From Oryzias latipes (Eukaryota; Chordata; Actinopteri; Beloniformes; Adrianichthyidae), in assembly GCF_002234675.1 (NCBI RefSeq), contig NC_019859.2, positions 30,162,434 to 30,226,433 on the forward strand: a DNA stretch of 64,000 bases, written 5' to 3'. Below are positions 33,751-49,847 of this stretch, piece after piece. How positions within the stretch are numbered: the first letter of the stretch is position 1; each line of letters opens with the position of its first letter. The position numbers and the translations under genes are program-made. Below the pieces are notes generated by a model, which made no database searches, was not told where the DNA came from, and saw nothing but the letters and a program-made list of their open reading frames with translations.

Positions 33751-35189
33751 GAGAAGCACTTATTTTATTCAATTAACCTGTCAATCAAAGTAAATGTGTT
33801 CATGGAGAAGAAGATAACTTTTTTGTGCAAACCGAAACAAACGGACAAACGAAAGCTGTGGGACGTCCAGCCCCAGGGCCGTACTGGCATGGACACTTGA
33901 CTGCTCTCCTATGTGAAAGGGTGCAACCCCACTGCCTAAAATAGAATTAAAGTTTGTTCAGAAACAGCCGTTCAGTAGAATCCCAGTCGAACTTGAGTCC
34001 AAACTTTGACTAGAGCCCTCCAGAATCTCCGGGATGTCTTTTTGAAGTCAGTCGGACCAGCTGTTGGGATGATTGCTCTGCTGCAGAAGCATCCGGCTCC
34101 TGAGCTCATGAGGTGATGGGGGACGATCTCCTGTGCTCTGGGACTGATGAGGAAGTGCAGAATTCATCATCATAAATGACAAATAAGGCCCACATCACAA
34201 CACGACCACCGCCATGTCTGACTCTTGCTCTGATGCATCTTTCCAGATGTAATTCACCTTCAGAGGTTTAGTATCAGAATATTTAATCCAGGCTTTTTTT
34301 TGTGTTTTTCTCATTAAACACTCCATTTCGTCCTAAACAGTTGAATCATCTTCTGCTTCTTTGTTGACGTCTGGGAGGAGCCCTTGCCAATCTGTTTCTC
34401 CCCCACATTGAATTTAACTCTGAAAACAAAAGATGTCTGTTTATTTCCTCTCTTCTTTTGATGGCTTCATATCTCAGCCTGTTTGAAGATGAACTCTCCA
34501 CATTTTTCCATCAGGAAGTGAGTGTCATCTGTCAAACAGACAAAATCTTCAAAAACCCTACAGTGATCTCGAAAAGAAACTGTATTCAGACTGTTATTTA
34601 AATACGAATTCAGGAATGTTTTTGTTTCTTTTTTTAAATAAACATTTGACTTTTTAGCTACAAGGTTATCATGGAGTCAAAGAGATGCAGATCTTGAAAA
34701 TGTTGTGGTTTCAGTGAAAGTCCTGTTTCGGATAAGGGCTCCTTTGCTTTATGAGCACAAGTTTTGTGACCTCTCCAAGGTGCTGCTTTGGCAAGCTTCT
34801 GGGAAAAAACGAGCTCCTGATGATGGGCTCATCCAACAAGCTGCGATGAAAAGAACTCTGAGTGCTTCAGCAAACCAAGAGATTTCTGACCAAGTTTTAC
34901 TGCGCAGGAAAAGTCAAAACTGCTAGTTTTATCTCTCTAGTCTATTTGGTGAGCCATCCTTCTTTTGTGCTAAGTCTCTCAGTTATGGGAGTGGTGTGTT
35001 TTTCTGTAATTACTATTTCTTTACGTTTTTGGTATTTTAATCTCTACACACACAATACGTCCTAATATTAATGTTGCATGCGCAATTCACATGCATACAA
35101 CAACTTCAATGGCAAAAAGGAGTAAAACAAATGTATAACTGAAGTTTCTAAAATGAAAAAAACTTAGTCACCATGCCAAAAAAAACAGG
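33751..35189. other. Non-coding intergenic DNA
   Basis: No supported exon, RNA or repeat. Confidence 0.45.
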
Positions 35190-35326
35190 TTGGCGCCAGT
35201 GTTAGGCAGCGGAGCGGCCACCAGTGTGGGTGTGAATGGGTGAATGGGACTGTGACTGTAAAGGGCTTTGGACCTCCAAAGAAGGTTAAAAAAAAGCACT
35301 ATATAAGTATACGCCATTTACCATTT
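35190..35326 (+). repeat. Short interspersed repeat fragment (GTAAAGGGCTTTGGA family)
   Basis: Contains GGGTGAATGGGACTGTGACTGT, AAAGGGCTTTGGA and AGCACTATATAAGTATACGCC, a repeat tail common in fish genomes. A related tail occurs at about 47823-47925 (TGTAAGCGCTTTGAGTGCC). Confidence 0.55.
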
Positions 35327-36463
35327 AAGATCTTTCAAATCCACCAATTAGGTTTATTTCTATGAAAAATGATAGATTTGGAAGGTTATTTGACAAGTTT
35401 CCCCTACAGAATCATTGCGCCAAATCTGGTGCTTGCATCACGATTTGCAGGATCTGTTCTGTTATCTGCCCCACTGTTAGGTTGTACCCACACTGGATGA
35501 AGCTCATCGAGCCCCACGAAGCCCACGGACCCATCCAGTGGTTCCAATTTAGTGGCACAAATATTATTTGATATTTGTTTCCCTGAGCTGCAGCAAACAT
35601 TTTCAGATAACTTCTCTGACCTAAACCGTTGACTGTCAGTACATCATAAACAGTTTTTGCTGAGCAGAGCCGAGTCATTGAACAAACAGCGTCCTTCCCT
35701 CAGACTGCGGTGAGCTGTCGGCAGCACCCATGGGCTGCTGTAAAGGCACACTGCACTAAAGGAGGACGCTAGCTGAGGGTGTTTCATTTTTCCGTCATCA
35801 GAGGAGTCCATATCCACATTAATCCTGTAGAAAGACTTTAGATTTGACTGTCATAAATAAAGCCTAAATGCAGGAACATGTGCAGCAGCTCAGATGCAGC
35901 TCAGCATCTGATTCCATTTGAATCAGATGCTCCTTTGGGGAGGTGGGCAGCCCTGTTTCCCCCCATTTCCACCTCTGTGTTTGTGTGCAGCACCGGATTC
36001 CAGCTGAGGTAACTGAGATGTCAAGCCTGTCTGACCCCGTTTCATCGGGATTGAAAACACTCTGCACTCAGGCTCAAGTAATCCGTCTTTCAGCTGAGGA
36101 ACCACCAGCAGCACACTTCAAATAGCTGTCACAAATGACCCCATCCCATTCGGTTGTCTTCATGCTCACCTTTATTTCAAAAAAGTGAAACCATCCATTT
36201 GTAAGGCGTTTAGGTGCAGCCGGAGGCAGTAACATCACCAGAGTCAGCTGGTTTTTCGACAGCTAACGAATGAAGGAGCTTGTTGTGGGAGGAGCTCAGT
36301 CTGCATCTGTTGTAGAAAATTCTTCATGAACTTGCTTTATTTTAAAACCTTTCAAGAATTTTACTTTATCCTTTTTGCAATTTGTTGTAGTAACCTGATT
36401 ACGTTTTCTTAGCAAATGTTACTTCTTTTGATATAAGACAACCAGCTAAATATCTGTAGTGTA
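35327..36463. other. Non-coding intergenic DNA
   Basis: No supported exon. Short frames are not conserved with anything I recognise. Confidence 0.45.
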
Positions 36464-36465
36464 TA

Positions 36466-37968
36466 CCGTAAATTCCGGACTACAAAGCGCACCCGATTAC
36501 AAGCCGCACCCACCCATTTTCACGTTTAATTAGTTTTATACATAGAAAAGCCGCGTCAGAGTACAAGCCGCGCATGTGTTAGGCGATATTGTCATCCTGA
36601 CAGATCACGGCCAGCATCTCAGAGTGAGTGCAGTTCATTAGCACATTGTGGGTGGTGCCAGCTTTGCCTCAGGCTCATGTATTTGAGTGTATCGACATCT
36701 GTCAAACAGCATGGACCTCTATTCTGTTCACAAGTTCCTCAGTTATGGTGTTTTTATTTCATTTTTTTTACTTATTGACAATCTAGGTATCATACATAAA
36801 ATTACAAACAGTAACCATATAATCAACATTACATCCCTCAGTTATGATGAGGAAATTTACATCCGCGATTCCACATTTCCCATGAGTCTTAGGGGCTAAA
36901 GGCGGGGCCAATGCCCGGCTCGCCATACTGTTGTACGTGTTTAAGAATGAGCAAGTATCAGCAGTGCATGGAGGGGTGAACGGGTACAGCTCTCCTTCCG
37001 CTTGTGTCGCGGCAGCGTTATGGGAGTAACAGGGCTGGTTAAAAAACACACCGGTAAAATACAGCAGCGGCGACTGAAAAGCCCGCGCCTCAGCGTGATA
37101 CGCGCGCCTCAGTGCAGCGCGTGCGTCAGAATTCAGAAGCCTCTGCACTCCGCGGACGCCTCTGCGCTCCGCTCCCGCCCCGCGCGCTCCTTGTCTCCCC
37201 TTCCTATCTACTCCGACACCTCTGGCCAGGGCGGCTTCAAGGAGGAGCACTTCGTCCCCGTTGCGCCGGTGGATGGAGCAAATCGTTTCTGTGCAAAGCA
37301 ATCGGACTTAATACTGTACGTTTTGCGTATGAGGGGCGGATGCGTTGTTACGTGTGGGAGCCTTCAGACTGCCATCGGCCCCGCAGCTCAATCAGCAGGA
37401 GAAGATGTCTCCAGCTCACACGGAGGCTGTGAGTTTTTCAAAGCAAAATTCCGCTTTTACGGTTTCCTTAGAAACCGTAAATGGAGTGTAAATTCACTCC
37501 ATGCGCTGTTCTCTCCGTCACGCAGCAAACCGGCTTTTCCAAACCCGTTGGTGACGGTGGACTTTTTTACGCTGCTTTTAACGATTGCTTTTAACTTGAA
37601 AGCTGCATCATATTGTAGCGGCGATCACGTGCACGTTGGGTCTAATGGCACCAAAGGATTCTGGGATGCGGCCGGGCATGCGTGTTTTTTATTTTGTTGA
37701 ACCATGACTGAAGTGTCTAAGACCTGAAGTCAAGTCCATGCTGTTTGGCTGCTTAGAGGTGTGTTGAATATAAATGCCTTGTGCTTGGTGTTAGATAAAG
37801 AATTCAAACTATTCACTGAGTTCGAAAGTACGTACATGGCGGCCGCTAATTAAATCCATAAATTAGCTGCGGCCGCTAATTAAATCCATAAATTAGCCGC
37901 GTCACTGAATAAGCCGCAGGGCTGTAAGCGCAGGAAAAAAGTAGCGGCTTATAGCCCGGAAATTACGG
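36466..37968. mobile_element. TIR DNA transposon of unassigned superfamily (about 1.5 kb)
   Basis: The left end CCGTAAATTCCGGACTACAA and the reverse-complemented right end CCGTAATTTCCGGGCTATAA form terminal inverted repeats, each flanked by TA, which may be the target duplication. Repeated AAGCCGC words lie near both ends. The middle (37000-37400) is GC-rich and holds a 232-codon frame without known motifs. Near the right end GCGGCCGCTAATTAAATCC occurs twice in tandem (37841-37900). No transposase was recognised. Confidence 0.7.
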
Positions 37969-38484
37969 TACTTCCTTTCCTTTGTGTGGATGTTTCCTGG
38001 AACACATTTTTTAATCTTGAGTATTGTTGAATCTTTTACCAGACATATAGAGACAGAACTTGACCAGGTTTCATCATTTTGTGCTTTAGCATTTTTGCAG
38101 ATTTGGGTCTGTTTATTCAGACATGACATTTAGATTTTATATTTACCTTTAATATCTGCATTTATGACCCATTGAACATTTGTTATTTAAATGTATGTTG
38201 AAGGTTTCAATTAAAATAATGATTTAGAGCATTTAGAGCAAATGTTTGATTTACAGACATGTTTTATTTGTTTGGCATATAGGCACTGGACACTTCATTG
38301 TGTTAATTATTGTACATTTTGATTTATAATTGAGTGTCATTTTGTATCTGGCGCAGAATCTTGTTTTTGAGGCAGCAGTAACAAATTGATTTTGTCTGAC
38401 GTAAGAGCAATTTAAGTTCTATCTATCTAAGCATTTAGGATCCACACCTTGACATAACATTGTAAAGTATTTTTATCTAGATTT
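37969..38484. other. Non-coding AT-rich DNA
   Basis: Nothing recognised. Confidence 0.45.
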
Positions 38485-38488
38485 ATAT

Positions 38489-38799
38489 TGTAACGATCCG
38501 GCCGGACCGTCAGTTTAGTGGGGAAGCAAAAGCCAGACTGCTATTTAGATGGCTTCATTGGAGAGCTGTCCATGTCCCATACACCGCACGACCCCGGACA
38601 GTCTCAGGCAGAAATAAACAGGAAGAAAGGCAATGTTCCCTTTTGAGCATTTAGCCCGTTAATTCAAAGTACACATACAGCCCAAACAGCATGGAGGGTG
38701 ACTTCAGCTTCCAGCCCTCTGACTCAAGGTTTCACCTAAGCTCCCCACTTCCCATGAGCCTTAGGGGCTGAAGGCGGGGCTAACCCCCAGGTCGCTACA
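38489..38799 (-). repeat. LTR (3' LTR in element orientation)
   Basis: 311 bp, TG...CA, 308 of 311 positions identical to the partner at 39623-39933 by hand comparison. Confidence 0.92.
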
Positions 38800-39622
38800 C
38801 TGCCCCCACCTAAGAGGGTTAGTGTCCCCACAACCCTCACATAACTGCAGAACTGAACAACACAACACAATTAGCAAAACACAGGAACACACTGGCTGGA
38901 GACTCCTTCACACAATCATGGGTTTCGACCGCCACCGTGTACAGTCCTCCTCTTAACTGGCTGGGTTAGCACATCTGCAACTGACACAGTTCCATGCCAG
39001 CATGTGCCCAGCCAGGAGAACCAGTCCCCGCCTCTGTGGGAGCACCACCATCAGGGTGCACGTCACCATGGGGGAGTAGACTCTCTCCAAGTGAAGAGCT
39101 GCACACCAGCAGCAGAAGGTCCCCAGGCATCCCGGGCGATCGTCTTCATCACTACGGCTGCTGTAGGGTCTGCTTCGTCAAACCCTCCTCCCCAAAGCGA
39201 AGCTCTGCTGTCCGCGCTGACAGGTCTCGCAGCTCCGCAGGTGGGAGGTCCAGCAGTGTAGCGCCCTCTAACGCCAGGCCTGGGTGTGTGAGAAGTCCCC
39301 TTCGGCGTCTAGCCCTCATGGCCAGTCGCCAGGTTGACCTGAGCCAGGTGTGGTTCCAGCGTTGTTGAGCCATTGCGTCGTGAAGGTTCAGCTGGGCTGC
39401 GCACCGTCATCACAGTCTGGTACAGATGGTCTAGCGCTGGCGTCAGGCAAGGCCAGGCTGCAGATGACGGTGGGTGCTCGATCCATCAGGGAGTTGATGT
39501 CGCCCTTTCTCCTCCCTTCTCCCGAACTGCCTCCAGAATGGCGTCAGTCCCCGCGGCGTAGCTCTCCATGGTGTGGCTCTCTGTGGAGTAGCAGTGGCTA
39601 AGGATCCCACTTCTGACACCAA

Positions 39623-39933
39623 TGTAACAATCCGGCCGGACCGTCAGTTTAGTGGGGAAGCAAAAGCCAGACTGCTATTTAGATGGCTTCATTGGAGAGC
39701 TGTCCGTGTCCCATACACCGCACGACCCCGGACAGTCTCAGGCAGAAATAAACAGGAAGAAAGGCAATGTTCCTTTTTGAGCATTTAGCCCGTTAATTCA
39801 AAGTACACATACAGCCCAAACAGCATGGAGGGTGACTTCAGCTTCCAGCCCTCTGACTCAAGGTTTCACCTAAGCTCCCCACTTCCCATGAGCCTTAGGG
39901 GCTGAAGGCGGGGCTAACCCCCAGGTCGCTACA
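39623..39933 (-). repeat. LTR (5' LTR in element orientation)
   Basis: 311 bp, adjacent to the primer-binding site at 39602-39621. It ends about 490 bp upstream of the gsg1l start codon. Confidence 0.92.
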
Positions 39934-39937
39934 ATAT

Positions 39938-40423
39938 AAAAAAAAAACAATGAGGGAAGGAGTTTTATCTAAACTGTGAACTTGTTTACTTAGCCAGCCA
40001 GTTCCTTCCAGCGCACGCTGTTATGTGAAGCTGACCGTTTCTTTGGATCATCTTTACGCACGGCCTCTTGCTGACTGTCACACACAGAGGGAGGCGTGCT
40101 GCGCGCGGGGGGTTAGGGTGGGGGTGTCAGAGAAGAAGCATCATCTGAAAATCCCACATCAATTCAAGCTGCAGTCAAATCCTCTTGACAACGTGACGTC
40201 CGGCAGGCTGGACGCTCGTGGGCCCGCGCGTGTGACTGCGCACGGGCATGTGTCGGAGCGTCATGCGGGAGTCCTGTAGAGTCGCTGGAGCTTGGTAGGG
40301 TCCTAGTGGGCCTTCTGCATCAGCTGCTGACTGTGGACCGACACTTGGGCTCGTGCGTCATTTCCAGTCGGCCCCCATGAACTGTTCGGTCCGGTGCGCG
40401 CCACGGCACCCCTCTCCAAGACA
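39938..40423 (+). other. gsg1l 5' flank and 5' UTR
   Basis: AT-rich to about 40000, then GC- and CpG-rich up to the start codon, as expected for a promoter-proximal region. No TATA box; the transcription start is not placed. Confidence 0.5.
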
Positions 40424-45721
<5,298 letters not shown>

Positions 45722-45774
45722 GTAAACCGAAAAGCAGCGGCTGGATTTCTGCGAGTGGAAACAAGGCAAACATT

Positions 45775-45905
45775 TATAGCCTGGACTGTAGACTGTGGGC
45801 TATAGATTGTGAACTGTGGACTGTAGACTGTGGATTGTGAACTGTGGATTTTTGACTATAGACTGGATCTTCAACAGTGGACTGTGGACTATGGACAGTC
45901 AGCCG
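45775..45905 (+). repeat. Degenerate short tandem repeat (GACTGTGGACT-like) in gsg1l 3' UTR
   Basis: About a dozen imperfect copies of an 8-10 base word such as GACTGTAGACTGTGG follow the stop codon by about 50 bases. Pyrimidine-poor and non-coding. It would be in the transcript if the 3' UTR extends past it. Confidence 0.75.
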
Positions 45906-46805
45906 TTGAGTGTGAACCTGAGACTGTGCGTTTGGCTCCATCCAACACATTTCAACACTGCCTTAAAACAGCATGGATGCTAACCAGTCCAGATCCACCA
46001 AACAGATGGACACACAGCAAATCCTTTTGTAAAAGTCATGACATTGTCGAATTAAAGGAAATCTTTGATCAACAAAATGGGCGTCTTTCAGTTGCTTTCA
46101 GTCTCGGTAAACATGTTTGGTACAGGCAATCAAAGGAAGTTGTACAATGGTCCCATGTTACTATATTGAGGTTCACCTTTCAGAGTGTTTCTGTTTCGCA
46201 GATTGTTTTTTGCACAATTTTGCATGCTCTTTCTTTTACAGCACATTGTGTTTAGTGTCTTGACTGGCTGTTGACCATTGTCAATCAATCTCCTCTATGC
46301 CATGCCCCCCATCACAGAATGCATTCAGCTGCCAAATTTACTATAAATCCTCAATCGCTAGCAGATTTTTGTTTACACTCCTTTGGGGCCAGCATTTGCT
46401 AATCCAAACAATAAGCAGGAAGACGGACCAAAGTCCAAAAGTAAAACTGTGTCGCATCTCTTTCCATCATTTGCATATTGTTTATTTTCTAGAGCTCCTC
46501 TGCACTTTCAATATTTTTTCTGATTCTCTTTCACTTTGGTCTGTCTGGAATCAAACTACAAAGAATCTCACCAAGATTCACTTTGTCTCTTTGAACCAAT
46601 AACAGTTAGATCTGTTTGTTAGGGTTGAGATCAAAAAGCTTCCAATGAAAAAAGAAAAAGCGGGAACAGTTGGGTTACTTATTTGTGCTTTTGTTTCTTC
46701 CTGTTCAGTTCTCTCTTCAGACAATGTCTTCTTCAACATGCATCTCAGAGGGGCCGTAGGCACGAACTGGCAGCCACACCCCTGTCAGTCTGCCCAAAGG
46801 CAGCT
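45906..46805. other. gsg1l 3' flank, non-coding
   Basis: No exon or clear polyadenylation signal was identified. Frames are short and unsupported. Confidence 0.45.
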
Positions 46806-46813
46806 GTGGCTAC

Positions 46814-47810
46814 CAGTGGCGATTTCTTTAACCCATGTGCTATCTTAGATGACCCCACCCTTCCATTGACCTGTTCTCCCTACCATGACAAAGGTGGATA
46901 AAGGTGGAGAGATTTCATGTAATCCATGGACACCAGTGAAGATCACAAATCATTGAAGAAAAAAGGTTCAGAGCACTGTCTAGTGGGTCTAGATGACCCA
47001 ACTCCCAATGTCAAAGTGCCTAGGATAGCACAAGGGTTACGACTGCAAGGGAAGCTCGGCTTCCCTTATAATGTCACAAAATTAATGGTCAAATATGTAC
47101 TATTGTATTAACTTTTTATTGACTAAAAATGCGTTAGAAAAAGTTCATCTCAAAGACGAGTTCGTTCAGAATCAGTTACATAAAGCAGGTCGGCTGACTC
47201 GATTTCCTTCTCATACATTCCCGCAGCGTCACAGTGCATTTCCCTATTGAAGCCCAGCATCCATTAACTTCAATGGGGCTGCTTTGAACAGTTTTTTTTG
47301 GCGCTTCGAAACTAGACGGTCAATGGATAAACGCTGCGATTATGTCCCGCCCACGGACGCTCAGTGTCTCTGGGGGTGAATGGGGAGTGGGCTGGCCCGG
47401 ACTCCGAGCTTCTGCGTGATGATTGGAGGGTCTGTGTCGAAAGACTGCATCTCCTTTTGACTGACAGCAATTCTGTACTATAAGGAATCACTGAAGCTAT
47501 TCGCGCTCAGTCCCATCGCGGATTTCTAAAGTTCAGTCAAAATAAAAACTGCTGTAACCTATTTGTTTGATATTTGCTTGGCGAAATTGCTTGAATTTCA
47601 TCATACATTTCACACAATAATACACCACATTCCTTGTTTCAGTTTTACAGAGTTTAATACATTTTTTTTAGATCGTTCATTCATTTCTTCCTTCATTCAT
47701 TCATTCATATAACGTTAGTAGGGCAGAATTTACTTTTAAATAAAAGGACAATTTTATAATGTAGGCCAAAACTGAGCTTCCCCTCTCTGACAGACCAGTA
47801 GCCGCCACTG
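46814..47810. mobile_element. hAT-type element (997 bp with insertion) with perfect 8-bp duplication
   Basis: The left end CAGTGGCGATT and reverse-complemented right end CAGTGGCGGCT are terminal inverted repeats. Identical flanking 8-mers, GTGGCTAC, lie at 46806-46813 and 47811-47818. Subterminal words GGGAAGCTC occur inverted on both sides. A piggyBac-like MITE (46832-47036) is inserted 18 bases in from the left end. No transposase frame was found. Confidence 0.88.
46832..47036. mobile_element. piggyBac-like MITE nested in the hAT element
   Basis: Termini CCCATGTGCTATCTTAGATG and, in reverse complement, CCCTTGTGCTATCCTAGG are inverted repeats. The left flank is TTAA (46828-46831) and the right flank TTAC (47037-47040), consistent with a TTAA target that mutated once. 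Non-coding. Confidence 0.8.
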
Positions 47811-47822
47811 GTGGCTACATCA

Positions 47823-47925
47823 GTGGTTACCATCACCAAGTATAAGGAGTGGATGAATAATGGATAGACACTGTAAGCGCTTTGAGTGCCTGGAAAAGCA
47901 CAGAAAAATTCAATCCATTATTTTG
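47823..47925 (+). repeat. Interspersed repeat tail (TGTAAGCGCTTTGAGTGCC)
   Basis: Resembles the 3' tail of a widespread fish repeat (…CTGTAAGCGCTTTGAGTGCC, AAAAGCACAGAAAAATTCAA). A related fragment lies at 35190-35326. Confidence 0.5.
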
Positions 47926-48243
47926 TTTAATTTCCTGTTCCTGTGCCTCATATCATTGTTCTGTACTAATACTTAAGTGTAAAAGAACCCCTGCACTGAA
48001 ATGTCAACTTGAAGACAAGAACTTTGTATCATGTTTCCACAGTGCTATCAGTTCATCAACCAAATTGAAATCCAAAGGGCTTATCAACTTTCAGAAGTTT
48101 TGATCTGAATGAGCATTTCCTGTTTGGAAACTTGCCAGGAAGAACCACTGTTCAAATTTCTCCTTCTTCCTGAGCCATCAAACCAGCCTTGTATTTTTAA
48201 TCTTTTTTTTTACTGTGGTGGAGCGTGAGAGCAGCATCTGAGG

Positions 48244-48520
48244 TTAAGCAGTCATTTTATCAGTCCGTTGTGGTGAAGAGAGAGCTGAGCCAGAAAGCAA
48301 AGCTGTCAATTCTTCGTTCAAATACTGGCCTGTGGTCATGAGGTCTGGGTCATGACCCAAAGAATTAAGTCCTAAACGCAAGCGGCTGGAATGAGCTTCC
48401 TCCGTAGGGTGGCTGGGCGCTTCCTTAGAGACAGGGGGAGAAGCTCGGTCATCCACAGACAGCTCGGAGTAGAACCGATTCTCCTCCACATCGAGAGGAG
48501 TTGAGGTGGCATCTGGTTGC
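48244..48520 (-). other. Possible terminal coding exon, unassigned
   Basis: On the minus strand a frame ends at 48244 and reads SVDDRASPPVSKEAPSHPT and GLNSLGHDPDLMTTGQYL, which looks like ordinary disordered protein rather than random translation. An acceptor-like CAG lies just before the segment near 48513. It is downstream of the tmc5 stop on the same strand, so it could be an alternative tmc5 last exon, the relic of another gene, or chance. I do not recognise it. Confidence 0.25.
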
Positions 48521-49397
48521 CTCCTTGCTCCGAGATTCTGTCTCCCGGCTGGCCTTGCCCCCCGCCCCCTCGGGGAGCTGGAGGAAGTGGCGAAGAGGGA
48601 AGTCTGGGCATCTTTGCTTAGACTGCTGGCGCCATGACCCAGTCCAGGATGAGCGGTATTTAGTGTTATTCATAAACACATTTTAGAGGGACCAGTGTGA
48701 ACCACAGGGGGAAGGAACAGTGCAGTGGATACCCATCCACACAGCTCACCAACTCCCTGCATAACTGGAATTACTCACATTAAAAATCAAACTTTTTTAT
48801 CTTTTGTCAAACAGGTTTAAACATTTACATTTAATTTCTCAGTTTCCAGATGACCTTAAAATATTTATTTTCATATTTCTTCCCTTATTGTTGAACATGT
48901 CTGTCAGTTTTCTGGCATGATCAATCAAAGCTGTCAGAGTGCTAACTTTGTCTTAGTTTGTGAGTTTTTTAAACTGTTCATTAAATTGATTAACATTAAA
49001 AAATCTATTAAAAAGATCTTATAGAAGCGTCATAGAAAAAAAAACTTTTTTATTGGTTAGGACACATGATATGCATGAAACAGCATTATCTTGTCAAACT
49101 TTTTTTAATATCTGTTCAGGAGAGTTTTCCAATAAATATGAAACTAGTTTAAACTTCACTTCTCTACATGAAAACAAAAAGCACAGTTACTCCGAGGGTA
49201 AAACTTTTAAAAAGGTTTTTAGTTCATCATCTACAGTGTTTGAGGATTTGTCTAAAAATATAGATATTAACATTTAAACCAATATAATATTTACAATAAT
49301 TTTTTACATTTGTTTTTAGAAAAATGGCACTAGAATAAAATTAAAATTACTTCTTAGTAAAAAAATAACAAGAACACTTTCCCTAAAGTATAGTTAC
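48521..49397. other. Non-coding DNA between gsg1l and tmc5
   Basis: AT-rich beyond 48750; no recognised element. Confidence 0.45.
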
Positions 49398-49710
49398 TGT
49401 CAGCAGTCAGAGCTTCGTCTCCCTCTCTGGTCACCAGAGTACTAACTGCACTACATCTCCCAGCAACCCCAGAGTGCAGTTTCTGGATGCCGCTCACCTG
49501 TCTCTCGTCTCCCAATCACTCACAGTACACTTAAGCACTGCACTGAGCCTCCATAAGTGTGAAGTATTGTTTGTGCCACTCTGCCTGCATTACTGAGCGT
49601 TATATCCAGACACAATCTTCTGAGTTCCTGGCCCTGTTTTGTTTGTAGACTTTTAGCTGTGCTAATAAACATGCTGCAATTGGAACCAGCCATCTGCTCG
49701 TTTTGTGACA
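49398..49710. repeat. Candidate solo LTR (313 bp)
   Basis: Begins TGTCAGCAG and ends TTGTGACA, with an AATAAA signal at 49664-49669 about 40 bases before the end and CTGCTCGTTTTGTGACA, all typical of a Gypsy-class LTR on the plus strand. The flanks (GTTAC and GTTTT) are not a perfect duplication, which lowers confidence. It lies in the 3' flank of tmc5. Confidence 0.5.
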
Positions 49711-49847
49711 GTTTTATATATTTTTTTTAAATCAAGTGAGATGGACCTGCCCTCTCAGGCTGTGCTGCTGTCTTATTGTTTCAGCGTCTTTGGTCTTGGT
49801 AGACTTTGTGTTACTCAGCTGGTGGAGTGTGGAAGCCCCCCGACTTC

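Larger units (their letters stand above)
38489..39933 (-). mobile_element. Young non-autonomous Ty3/Gypsy-like LTR retrotransposon (minus strand)
   Basis: Two 311-bp direct repeats, 38489-38799 and 39623-39933, begin TG and end CA and differ at only three sites, all transitions. They are flanked by the 4-bp duplication ATAT (38485-38488, 39934-39937). On the minus strand the first LTR (39933-39623) is followed after one base by TGGTGTCAGAAGTGGGATCC (39621-39602), a primer-binding site that fits the 3' end of tRNA-Leu. The sequence before the other LTR, AGGTGGGGGCAG, fits a polypurine tract. The 823-bp interior encodes no Gag, protease or polymerase, so the element must be mobilised in trans. 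Confidence 0.9.

Noticed and set aside
36783..37700. Frames of 172 and 232 codons in the TIR transposon
   Set aside because: Neither contains a transposase motif or other domain I can recognise; kept only as part of the mobile element.
38994..39601. Frames inside the LTR element
   Set aside because: No zinc knuckle, protease or reverse-transcriptase motif; the interior is too short for gag-pol.
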